This document shows positions 7,440 to 14,069 of a DNA stretch of 18,331 nucleotides, piece after piece. A model generated the notes under the pieces. That model searched no databases, was not told the origin of the DNA, and saw only the letters and a list, made by a program, of their open reading frames with translations. The position numbers and the translations under genes are program-made. The stretch covers positions 1-18,331 of the forward strand of contig CAKPAK010000029.1 in NCBI GenBank assembly GCA_934132915.1. The letters run 5' to 3'. Source of the stretch: an uncultured Bacilli bacterium. Lineage in GTDB: Bacteria > Bacillota_I > Bacilli_A > RF39 > UBA660. The stretch's first letter is position 1; every line of letters begins with the position of its first letter.

Positions 7440-9950
7440 ATGAAAAAAAAGATATTAATCCTAACCGTTTTATGTTTTCTTTTTTCTAGCACCAATGTCA
7501 ATGCAGTAACAGTAACATCAAGCAGTCGTTATTACTTTAATCGAACAACAGGAGCTTATAGTTCCACAGAAAAAAGCGGTTACGGAACAGATCACGTCAA
7601 AAAAATTGGCAACAATTATGCCTATTGCGTGAATTGGCATATTGGAATGGGGGATAATCATTCTAAGTACGCCAAAGATTCTAGTTGGAATACCAAAAGT
7701 AAAAATGCCATTATCGGAGGAATTATCGTTGAAAATATTGCCAAAGATTATTCTGATGCACTAAAGCGGTATCACATGACCGCCGCAACGTTAAACACCT
7801 ATTTTAGTAAAGCATTGAAAGATTCTCATTCAAGAAACTTTTATAGTACCAACAATACCATCAAAAAGATTTACGATCAAGCCATCAAAGACTATAGTAG
7901 TGTCAATTTAAGTACTTCTATTGATGCCCCAACAATCAAACTAACAGATAGTGTTTTAAACTACATTTCTGGCACAACTTATATTTCAGATTTAATTACC
8001 ATAACCGGACTAAAGGAATATGTAGGCAAAGACACGGATAAAGTATCTTATACAATTACTGCTAGTTCCACCAAAGGAACCGTGGAATTCTGTAGTGCAG
8101 CTAACGGAACAAACTGCCAAGCATCAATTAACTTTAGTGGTAGAAAAGCGGATTATCCTTTCTATCTTAAAGCAACGGGTGTCGATGCAAGTGATAATAT
8201 CACCCTAGGAATAACAGGAACGAATTCTAGTAAATATCCAACGATTATTAAGTATTATTATACACCAAGCAAAAATGGCGCACAAAAACTAGTAACAAAA
8301 GATGAATTTTCTGTACCAAGAAGCACAAGTCAGTATGCTCAGTTAACGATTCCAAATTTACAGAATCATAGCATTAATGGTTATAAAGTAGATGAACAAG
8401 GAAATTTACTTAGTGGATCAACTTTACAAATCTATAAAGGAGATCCAAATGCGGGAGGAACTTTGCTTGCTTCCAATCAAAATGGGGCATCTAGGGTAAG
8501 TTATACCAGTCCAACTCTAGCTTCTACCGATGATGATTTTTTCAAACATAATTATTATCTAGTAGAAACTTCCGCTCCAGATGGATATGTGTTAGATAGC
8601 AAAAATAAACAAAAAACAATTTACACTTATAATCCCAATGAGGATATTAATAAAAATAGTAGTAAATGTTACTATGAATCGGGAAGTGGTGTGAGTGAAG
8701 CCGATATGGAACGGTGTAACTTTGCTTCCTATGAGTACAAATGTTTAGCATCTACTGGTGGAGATCCAATTGATTTATCCGATAAAGAAAATTGCGACTT
8801 TACTAAACCGGACACCGGTGGAGAGACAACCGGAGGTTCAGAAGGAGGCAACACAGGAAATACCACGGCCAATCAAAAGCAAATTACTGATGATCCTGAT
8901 CAATCAGGAACGAACGGTGACGTAACACCACCATCAGAGCCAGAAAAGCCAAAAGTAACATACGAAAAAATTTGTTATAACAATACAACAAAGAAGAAAG
9001 TCGATGACGAAACTTTCTGTAGTGAAAAAGATAAATATATCAAAGTATCCAAATCAAGTGGAAATTTAATGGTAAGCAAAGTTAATGTAAAAAATAGTAT
9101 AAAAATAAGCAAAAGAGCAGCTACCGGAGATGACGAAGTAGAAGGAGCTTCTTTAAAAATTTGTACTTCAGCAGACTATCAAAGCAAAAAGGAAAAATGT
9201 GATCCAGCAAAAACAGTCAGTGACAAAGAAATGTCATGGATTTCTGGAACCAGTCCGGTCGAGTTTGTCGGATTAAAAAAAGGCGAATATTATATTATTG
9301 AAGAAACACCACCAAGTGGTTATATTATTACAACGACAGCAACTCCTTTTTCTATCAATGAAGCAGGAGAAGTTAAAAGCGGTAATCAAACGGTAAAAGA
9401 CAACTTAATTGTGATTAAAAATAAATTAAACACCTTAAAAATCAGCAAAACAGATATTGCAACCAGTAAAGAACTTCCTGGCGCAACGATTAGCATCTGC
9501 AATACTTATGAAGATGAAGAGGGAAAAGTTGGCTTATTGAAAGATCAATATGATAATGAATGTATTCCAGTAATTTTAAGTGACGGAAAAGAAGCCACGT
9601 GGACTTCAACCGATCAACCAAAAGCAATATCAGGTCTTCCTGCTGGAACCTACTACTTAGTAGAAAAAATAGCCCCTAAAGGGTATGCAACAGCAGAATC
9701 AATCCTTTTCACCATGGGAACCGATGGGAAATTAACCGATAAAGATGGAAAAAGTTTAGCCGATAACAAATTGGTGATGCACGATAAAAAAATTGATGAA
9801 GTTAAAACAGGAATGGATAAAGTTTATAAAGTAGTAGGAATTTGCTTGTTTGTCGTAGCAGTTGGTGCTAGTAGTTATTTCTATATGAACCAAAAAAATC
9901 ATCCAAATTCTTCCCTTAAGATAAGAAAAAGAAAAATTCACAAGTTTTAA
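7440..9950 (+). CDS. Secreted CnaB-domain surface protein (pilin/adhesin-like) with thioester-like N-terminus
   Basis: This 836-residue protein has a signal peptide (1-22, cleavage likely after VNA). An N-terminal region resembles thioester adhesin domains: YAYC with C63, then a helical part, but MTAAT (113-117) where TQxAxW is expected. A beta-rich segment spans about 160-300. Three CnaB (SpaA-type) domains lie at about 311-398, 552-661 and 665-783, each with a strand-A Lys (K316, K558, K670) and a catalytic-type Glu in the E-x3-P-x-GY motif (E376, E621, E742). The last-strand partners would be N398, N661 and D782, so self-formed isopeptide bonds are plausible. A Gly/Thr/Pro linker covers about 455-505. 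The C-terminus has DEVKTG (786-791), a hydrophobic stretch (about 795-816) and a basic tail. There is no LPXTG, so sortase attachment is uncertain. Extracellular cysteines other than C63 come in six close pairs. It stands alone with its own promoter and terminator, and no sortase gene is nearby. A surface adhesin or pilin-like role is likely; the ligand is unknown. Confidence 0.82.
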   Translation: MKKKILILTVLCFLFSSTNVNAVTVTSSSRYYFNRTTGAYSSTEKSGYGTDHVKKIGNNYAYCVNWHIGMGDNHSKYAKDSSWNTKSKNAIIGGIIVENIAKDYSDALKRYHMTAATLNTYFSKALKDSHSRNFYSTNNTIKKIYDQAIKDYSSVNLSTSIDAPTIKLTDSVLNYISGTTYISDLITITGLKEYVGKDTDKVSYTITASSTKGTVEFCSAANGTNCQASINFSGRKADYPFYLKATGVDASDNITLGITGTNSSKYPTIIKYYYTPSKNGAQKLVTKDEFSVPRSTSQYAQLTIPNLQNHSINGYKVDEQGNLLSGSTLQIYKGDPNAGGTLLASNQNGASRVSYTSPTLASTDDDFFKHNYYLVETSAPDGYVLDSKNKQKTIYTYNPNEDINKNSSKCYYESGSGVSEADMERCNFASYEYKCLASTGGDPIDLSDKENCDFTKPDTGGETTGGSEGGNTGNTTANQKQITDDPDQSGTNGDVTPPSEPEKPKVTYEKICYNNTTKKKVDDETFCSEKDKYIKVSKSSGNLMVSKVNVKNSIKISKRAATGDDEVEGASLKICTSADYQSKKEKCDPAKTVSDKEMSWISGTSPVEFVGLKKGEYYIIEETPPSGYIITTTATPFSINEAGEVKSGNQTVKDNLIVIKNKLNTLKISKTDIATSKELPGATISICNTYEDEEGKVGLLKDQYDNECIPVILSDGKEATWTSTDQPKAISGLPAGTYYLVEKIAPKGYATAESILFTMGTDGKLTDKDGKSLADNKLVMHDKKIDEVKTGMDKVYKVVGICLFVVAVGASSYFYMNQKNHPNSSLKIRKRKIHKF

Positions 9951-10000
9951 TGTTCAAATAAAGTAGAAGAAAAATCTGGATGAATTTTAAAATAAAGTTA

Positions 10001-10035
10001 AAAAAATCGTATCTAAAATTTAGGTATGATTTTTT
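10001..10035 (+). terminator. Intrinsic terminator of the surface protein gene
   Basis: AAAAAATCGTATCTA (10001-10015) pairs with TAGGTATGATTTTTT (10021-10035), allowing two G-U pairs. The descending arm ends in six T residues. It lies 50 nt after the stop codon and upstream of the separate ald promoter. Confidence 0.75.
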
Positions 10036-10148
10036 GCACTTCAAATTGAAAAAGAATATTGGAATGAAAGTATTTCGCGTCTTCTTTTGTAAAATAAACA
10101 TCTTATTTTAATTTTATTCTGCTTTTTTTTTAAATTTAAGGAATCCTC

Positions 10149-10177
10149 TTGAAAAAATGAAAAGATAACGGTATACT
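10149..10177 (+). promoter_or_regulatory. SigA-type promoter for the aldehyde dehydrogenase gene
   Basis: TTGAAA (10149-10154) and TATACT (10172-10177) are separated by 17 nt. A second perfect TATAAT at 10183-10188 lacks a matching -35. The gene starts 44 nt after the first -10, behind the strong ribosome binding site AAGGAGG. Confidence 0.75.
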
Positions 10178-10184
10178 TAAATTA

Positions 10185-10203
10185 TAATACCAAGAGGGTA
10201 TTA
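10185..10203. promoter_or_regulatory. Operator-like palindrome at the ald transcription start
   Basis: TAATACC (10185-10191), spacer AAGAG, and GGTATTA (10197-10203) form a perfect 7-bp inverted repeat exactly at and after the predicted transcription start. It could be a repressor operator or a 5'-leader hairpin. A second inverted repeat, CCTCTTG (10145-10151) with CAAGAGG (10191-10197), brackets the promoter and shares bases with this element. Confidence 0.45.
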
Positions 10204-10221
10204 AAAACAGAAGGAGGAAAA

Positions 10222-11658
10222 ATGAAAAGTTTAATTGGAAAAGAATGGCGCGATGCCAAAGATGGTAGTGTCATCGAAGTTAAAAATCCAGCAACAAACG
10301 AATTAATTGATACTGTACCAAGTCTATCCGCTGAAGAAGTAAATGAAGCAGTAGATTATGCATACGATGCACAAAAAGAATGGGCAAAGTTATCTATTCA
10401 TGAAAGATGTGATATTTTAACGAAATTTGTTCGTTTGGTAGAAAGAGATAAAGATGTTTTAGCAAAAACATTATCTGATGAAACAGGAAAACCAATCAAA
10501 GAAGCTTACAATGAAATTGCCAATATTTCTATTGGTGTACCTGCTTATGTGGAAAAAATCAAACACGACTACGGGAACATGATCCCAAGAGGAACAGAAA
10601 AGGGACAAGAAAATACTATACAATATACAATTCAACAGCCATTAGGAGTAATGGTTGCAATTATTCCATTTAATTTTCCAAGTGACATCTTTATTAATAA
10701 GATTCCACCTGCATTATTAATGGGAAATGCAGCAATTTTAAAACCAGCAAGTGTTAACCCTTTAACACTAACAAAATATGTGGAATTATTAGTAGAAGCA
10801 GGAGTTCCTGCCGGAGTAATTTCTGTTGTACATGGTTCAGGAAAAGTAGTAGGCGAAGCACTAACTTCAAATAAAAAAGTTTCTATTGTAAGTTTAACTG
10901 GATCAACTGCAGCAGGTATTGATGCTGCTGAAAGATGTGCCGCTCATTTAGCACACTCATCATTAGAACTAGGAGGCAATGATGCTTTCATTTTATGCGA
11001 AGATGGAGATATTGATTTAGCCGTAGAAGAGACCGTTTGGGGAAGGCTTTACAATACAGGTCAAGTTTGCTGTGCAAGTAAAAGATTCCTTATTCAAAAC
11101 TCTGTAAAGCAACAATATATTGATAAAATGATCGAAAAAATCAAGACCTTGAAAGTTGGTTATCCAAGCGAAATGGATACAGATATTGGTTGCTTAATTA
11201 GCGAAGAGGCAGCAATCGAAGTGGAAAATCAAGTCAATAAAACAATCGAACAAGGAGCAAAAGTAGTTTATGGAGGCAGAAGAAATGGTGCTTTCTATGA
11301 ACCAACAATTATTGATGGTGTTACCAAAGATATGGATGTCGCTAAAGATATGGAAATTTTTGGCCCAGTAATCTCTGTCATTGGTTTTGATACCATTGAA
11401 GAAGCCGTAGCGATTGCTAACCAATCTATTTATGGATTATCTGGTTCTATCATTACCAAAGATATGAATAAAGCCATTAAAGTAAGTGAAATGATGGAAT
11501 GTGGCGGCTTTGTTATCAATGGTGCAAGTTTCTTTAGAAGTTTTGAGCAACCATTTGGTGGATGGAAATATTCTGGAATTGGTAACGAAGGAATTATGAC
11601 AACATTAAGAGAAATGTCTAGAACCAAAACCGTTATTTTAAAAAATATTACTAAGTAA
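10222..11658 (+). CDS. NAD(P)-dependent aldehyde dehydrogenase
   Basis: This is a full-length 478-residue member of the aldehyde dehydrogenase superfamily. It oxidises an aldehyde to the acid through a thiohemiacetal. It shows the IPFNFP motif with oxyanion Asn151, the cofactor-binding Lys174 in ILKPAS, the Rossmann LTGSTAAG segment (225-232), the general base Glu249 in LELGGND, the catalytic Cys283 in NTGQVCCASKR, and EIFGPV near 375. The EQPFGGWKYSGIGNEG segment near the end is also typical. The sequence looks closest to the lactaldehyde / succinate-semialdehyde / non-phosphorylating GAPDH group, but I cannot choose the substrate from sequence alone. No pathway partner lies next to it: it has its own promoter, an operator-like palindrome and a strong terminator, which suggests separately controlled expression. 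The ATG follows AGAAGGAGGAAAA, an excellent ribosome binding site. Family certain, substrate open. Confidence 0.93.
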   Translation: MKSLIGKEWRDAKDGSVIEVKNPATNELIDTVPSLSAEEVNEAVDYAYDAQKEWAKLSIHERCDILTKFVRLVERDKDVLAKTLSDETGKPIKEAYNEIANISIGVPAYVEKIKHDYGNMIPRGTEKGQENTIQYTIQQPLGVMVAIIPFNFPSDIFINKIPPALLMGNAAILKPASVNPLTLTKYVELLVEAGVPAGVISVVHGSGKVVGEALTSNKKVSIVSLTGSTAAGIDAAERCAAHLAHSSLELGGNDAFILCEDGDIDLAVEETVWGRLYNTGQVCCASKRFLIQNSVKQQYIDKMIEKIKTLKVGYPSEMDTDIGCLISEEAAIEVENQVNKTIEQGAKVVYGGRRNGAFYEPTIIDGVTKDMDVAKDMEIFGPVISVIGFDTIEEAVAIANQSIYGLSGSIITKDMNKAIKVSEMMECGGFVINGASFFRSFEQPFGGWKYSGIGNEGIMTTLREMSRTKTVILKNITK

Positions 11659-11685
11659 AATAAAAAAAGATACCATATTGATATG

Positions 11686-11722
11686 AACCCCGTTTCTTGG
11701 ACAAAATAGAAACGGGGTTTTT
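11686..11722 (+). terminator. Strong intrinsic terminator of ald
   Basis: AACCCCGTTTCT (11686-11697) and AGAAACGGGGTT (11708-11719) form a perfect 12-bp stem with five G-C pairs in the CCCCG block plus one more, a 10-nt loop and a run of T residues. This is the strongest hairpin in the window. Confidence 0.95.
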
Positions 11723-11768
11723 ATCAAAAAAGTTGGTCTTTTTAAAGGCTTAAAATACTTCAAAAGTC

Positions 11769-11797
11769 TTTACTTTCCCGATAAATCATTTTATAAT
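11769..11797 (+). promoter_or_regulatory. SigA-type promoter for the phosphoesterase gene
   Basis: TTTACT (11769-11774) and TATAAT (11792-11797) are separated by 17 nt. The transcription start would fall at about 11804, which argues against the ATG at 11805 as the start codon. Confidence 0.7.
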
Positions 11798-11828
11798 AAC
11801 AGCCATGATCAAAAGAAAGGAATTGAAA

Positions 11829-12776
11829 ATGAAAGATAATATGCTACAATTAGTTCAATTGTTGAAACAAAATCGATCACTAAATCAAATTTGTGAAATA
11901 ACAGGGATAAATCCCAAACAATTATTTTTAAAATTATCCATGTTAAGGAATAGTGGTTATCTTTTTGAACGGACTTACCATCTGAACGGGGAAATTAAAT
12001 ATCATTTATCTTCGCCTTTATTAAAAAAGGAAGATGATTTTATCATTAACACTAGCCCTAGTCTAAGTTCGATCCGAATGCTTGTAACATCAGATGCCCA
12101 TTATGGAAGTATTTATGACAGTATGGAGAATGCCCATCTCATAAGGGAACATGCCACAAAAGAAGGGATCCATCTTATCTTTAATCTTGGTGATTTTTTT
12201 GATGGGATTTGTGTGGAAAGACGGAAAAGTCAAAAATATTCAAACATTGAAGAGACCATTCAAAGCGTTTTACATGATTTTCCTTACGATAAAAACATTT
12301 TAAATTTTCTCATTTTAGGAAATCACGACTTTAGTATTTGGAAAAATTCAGGGATTGATATTTCTTATGTTTTAAAAGAAAGAAGACACGATATTGTTCC
12401 TCTAGGATATGGTGCGGGTGTGGTTGCGATTCATGACTTTCAGTTTTATTTAAAACATCCCATTCCTGGGCAAAAAATTGAAAACGCCATTATCAATAAT
12501 TCCGTTCTTTATAAAGGACATAGTCACGAATTCAAATTGAATAACTCAGGAGGAAATTTTATTGTAACCGTTCCAAGCTCTAGTGGGGAAAGATTATCTT
12601 TAGGAATTATTCCAAGTTTTTTAGAAATAGAGTATAGTATTGCCAAGGAAGAGAATAAAATTTATCAAGCCATCTGCAAGCAATACCTCTTATTAAATCA
12701 TACCACCTATAAAGCATCAGAAACCATTCATTCAGTCAATATCCTTTCTAAAAGCAAAAAATTAAAAATGCAATAG
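11829..12776 (+). CDS. Winged-helix / calcineurin-like metallophosphoesterase fusion protein
   Basis: I start this gene at ATG 11829 (315 residues), not at the in-frame ATG 11805. AAGAAAGGAA lies at the correct distance from 11829, and the predicted transcription start falls at 11804. Residues 1-60 look like a winged helix-turn-helix: a helix with LVQLLKQNRSLNQICEITGI, a recognition-type helix NPKQLFLKLSMLRNSGYL, and a beta wing around RTYHLNGEIKYHL. Residues 82-270 form a metallophosphoesterase domain with SDAHYG (D89, H91), NLGDFFDG (D122), LGNHD (N165, H166) and KGHSHE (H231, H233). A histidine at 201 or 210 could be the remaining ligand. All metal-binding motifs are present, so a nuclease, phosphodiesterase or phosphatase activity is likely; the substrate is unknown. 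A DNA-binding N-terminus suggests action on or near nucleic acid, which is inference. It is monocistronic. No signal peptide or membrane segment is seen. Confidence 0.82.
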   Translation: MKDNMLQLVQLLKQNRSLNQICEITGINPKQLFLKLSMLRNSGYLFERTYHLNGEIKYHLSSPLLKKEDDFIINTSPSLSSIRMLVTSDAHYGSIYDSMENAHLIREHATKEGIHLIFNLGDFFDGICVERRKSQKYSNIEETIQSVLHDFPYDKNILNFLILGNHDFSIWKNSGIDISYVLKERRHDIVPLGYGAGVVAIHDFQFYLKHPIPGQKIENAIINNSVLYKGHSHEFKLNNSGGNFIVTVPSSSGERLSLGIIPSFLEIEYSIAKEENKIYQAICKQYLLLNHTTYKASETIHSVNILSKSKKLKMQ

Positions 12777-12885
12777 TGATGGTATTGTCTTAAGCCTTAT
12801 CATTCCTTTAAAAGTATTTTTTTTAAGTCAGTCTTTTTTAACCCTTCTTTTAATAAAAAAGCAACGATTGGAGAAGGGGATCCAG

Positions 12886-12915
12886 ATATTTTTATGCCAA
12901 TATAGATAAAAATAT
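12886..12915. repeat. Inverted repeat upstream of the 12968 gene, overlapping its promoter
   Basis: ATATTTTTAT (12886-12895) and ATAAAAATAT (12906-12915) are a perfect 10-bp inverted repeat with a 10-nt spacer. It ends at the T of the extended -10 and covers the -35 position. The arms are A/T only, so chance is a real possibility. It could serve as an operator; it is too weak for a terminator. Confidence 0.4.
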
Positions 12916-12923
12916 GATACAAT
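12915..12923 (+). promoter_or_regulatory. Extended -10 promoter for the 315-residue unknown gene
   Basis: TGATACAAT gives an extended -10 with TACAAT at 12918-12923. No good -35 box is present at the proper distance (TGCCAA at 12895-12900). The ATG at 12968 follows after a 44-nt gap. Confidence 0.5.
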
Positions 12924-12967
12924 AAAACAAGTTAGCAATAAAAAGGGACAAGAAAGGAAGTTAGAGG

Positions 12968-13915
12968 ATGACAATAAAAGAAGTAAATCGCTTTTATCAA
13001 CAAGATAAGAAAAAATACATCATTTTAAAAAATAAAGAATTATTAACCTGGCTAAAAGAAGTTGTAAAAAATGGGTATCATCCCTTTATCGATACTGAAC
13101 AGTTGCAAGAATTAGTTAATAATATTACCAATTGGTATGAAATAAAATATCCTAATCGTGAGTTAGAAGGTGATCAAGGGGTAACTTATTTTGATTTTCA
13201 AAATATAAAATCCCTATCCAAATATATGGATATTCAACAATTAATGTACCGATTACCAACTGAACAATTAAATTTAATCAAATGTGTATACCGCGCTAGT
13301 GGAGGCGGACTTTTAGAGACTTATGATGAGCAGGGCGAAAGAAAAGAAGAAAGACCAATTATCTTTATGCGAATCTATCGAAAAGATATTGCTACTAACT
13401 TTTTAATAGAAACGATGGAATTCTCCGACTTTCTATTATATGCCTTTGTCGAGAGTGGACAAGTAAGCTTCAATATGGAGTTAGAAAACTATCTAAAAGA
13501 AGAGGTAATCACTTTAGATGAATTACTTGTGTTATTTGAATCAAAATATGAAGATAAATTAGACTTTTCTTCCTTACAAGAATGCATTTATAACCATAAT
13601 TGTGATTTAGAATTAAGAAGAAAAATCTTACAACTTACCGCGCTAGAAATGTTATATTCTAAAAATACTCGTCCTGATATAGGATATGAAAGAGCAAAAA
13701 GATTTATTGAGGAATGGAATAAAGAATTAGGCCTAAATCTTTCCACTCAAGAAATGGATGAATTAATGGAGAAAAATGACACGAATGGGCAAAGATTTGT
13801 CCAAGTAAAAAAAACTTATCTAGATAAAAATGGGCAAGAGAATGCTTATTCAATAATGAAACAAGTGAAGCAAAAATTTCCCCTAAAAATATTAACGAAA
13901 AGAGGAAAAAAATAA
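12968..13915 (+). CDS. Conserved-looking protein of unknown function, 315 residues
   Basis: I do not recognise this protein. It is soluble, with no signal peptide or membrane segment, and is rich in charged residues and predicted helix. Landmarks are a basic N-terminus (YQQDKKKYIILKNKELLTWLKE), a probable globular middle with QLMYRLPTEQLNLIKCVYRASGGG (about 92-115), a run of acidic helices (LDELLVLFESKYEDKLDF, about 180-197), and a strongly basic tail (KQKFPLKILTKRGKK, 301-315). Only two cysteines besides C107 are visible (near 205 and 210). Codon use and A-richness match the neighbours, so there is no sign of recent transfer. AAAGGA at 12953-12958 lies 9 nt before the ATG. It has its own promoter and terminator and lies upstream of the heat-shock operon, but nothing shows a functional link. 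The basic tail could contact nucleic acid; that is only a guess. Confidence 0.8.
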   Translation: MTIKEVNRFYQQDKKKYIILKNKELLTWLKEVVKNGYHPFIDTEQLQELVNNITNWYEIKYPNRELEGDQGVTYFDFQNIKSLSKYMDIQQLMYRLPTEQLNLIKCVYRASGGGLLETYDEQGERKEERPIIFMRIYRKDIATNFLIETMEFSDFLLYAFVESGQVSFNMELENYLKEEVITLDELLVLFESKYEDKLDFSSLQECIYNHNCDLELRRKILQLTALEMLYSKNTRPDIGYERAKRFIEEWNKELGLNLSTQEMDELMEKNDTNGQRFVQVKKTYLDKNGQENAYSIMKQVKQKFPLKILTKRGKK

Positions 13916-13930
13916 GTTTCATCGAATAAT

Positions 13931-13974
13931 AAAAAGTGAATCTCATAATCGATTGACTTTTTTCTTTCTTTTTT
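13931..13974 (+). terminator. Intrinsic terminator of the 315-residue unknown gene
   Basis: AAAAAGTGAATC (13931-13942) pairs with GATTGACTTTTT (13951-13962) with one internal mismatch and an 8-nt loop, followed by a pyrimidine-rich tract ending in T residues. It separates this gene from the hrcA promoter. Confidence 0.8.
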
Positions 13975-13981
13975 AAAAAAA

Positions 13982-14008
13982 TTAGCAATTATTTCTTGAC
14001 ATTGCTAA
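13982..14008. promoter_or_regulatory. CIRCE-like HrcA operator 1, overlapping the -35 box
   Basis: TTAGCAATT - N9 - CATTGCTAA. The outer 8 bases of each arm (TTAGCAAT at 13982-13989 and ATTGCTAA at 14001-14008) are perfect inverted repeats. The classical CIRCE is TTAGCACTC-N9-GAGTGCTAA; the TTAGCA/TGCTAA core and arm geometry are kept, the inner bases differ. The right arm contains the end of the -35 hexamer. Confidence 0.8.
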
Positions 14009-14024
14009 TATAATATACTATAAT
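13996..14024 (+). promoter_or_regulatory. Consensus SigA promoter of the hrcA-grpE-dnaK operon
   Basis: TTGACA (13996-14001) and TATAAT (14019-14024) with a 17-nt spacer match the SigA consensus perfectly. A strong promoter held down by HrcA at flanking CIRCE sites is the expected design for this regulon. Transcription would start near 14031, inside the second CIRCE. Confidence 0.93.
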
Positions 14025-14028
14025 GAAC

Positions 14029-14055
14029 TTAGCATTCAAGAAAAGGAAATGCTAA
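14029..14055. promoter_or_regulatory. CIRCE-like HrcA operator 2, at the transcription start
   Basis: TTAGCATTC (14029-14037) - N9 - AAATGCTAA (14047-14055). The outer 8 bases of each arm pair perfectly (TTAGCATT / AATGCTAA). It covers the predicted start site, and its right arm runs into the hrcA ribosome binding site (AAAGGAGG from 14054). As an RNA it could also fold and hide part of that site. Confidence 0.85.
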
Positions 14056-14069
14056 AGGAGGCATAAAAG

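Noticed and set aside
7440..9950. CnaB repeats as a recombination or phase-variation locus
   Set aside because: The domains are diverged at DNA level, and no simple-sequence tract or nearby invertase or recombinase is visible.
9756..10101. Minus-strand frames at the end of the surface protein gene
   Set aside because: Low-complexity Phe/Ile/Leu-rich translations of A-rich coding strand, no ribosome binding site; shadows of the real gene and its terminator.
10091..10109. AAAATAA / TTATTTT hairpin before ald
   Set aside because: A/T-only 7-bp stem in very AT-rich DNA; no function supported.
11805..11828. Upstream ATG as the start of the phosphoesterase gene
   Set aside because: It has no ribosome binding site and falls at the predicted transcription start; ATG 11829 has AAGAAAGGAA at the right distance.
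12777..12880. Terminator for the phosphoesterase gene
   Set aside because: Partial pairings exist (GATGG with CCTTATC, CCCTTCT at 12842-12848 with AGAAGGG at 12872-12878), but stems are short or have bulges and are not placed directly before a T-tract. The T-runs near 12819 and 12835 could still allow weak termination.
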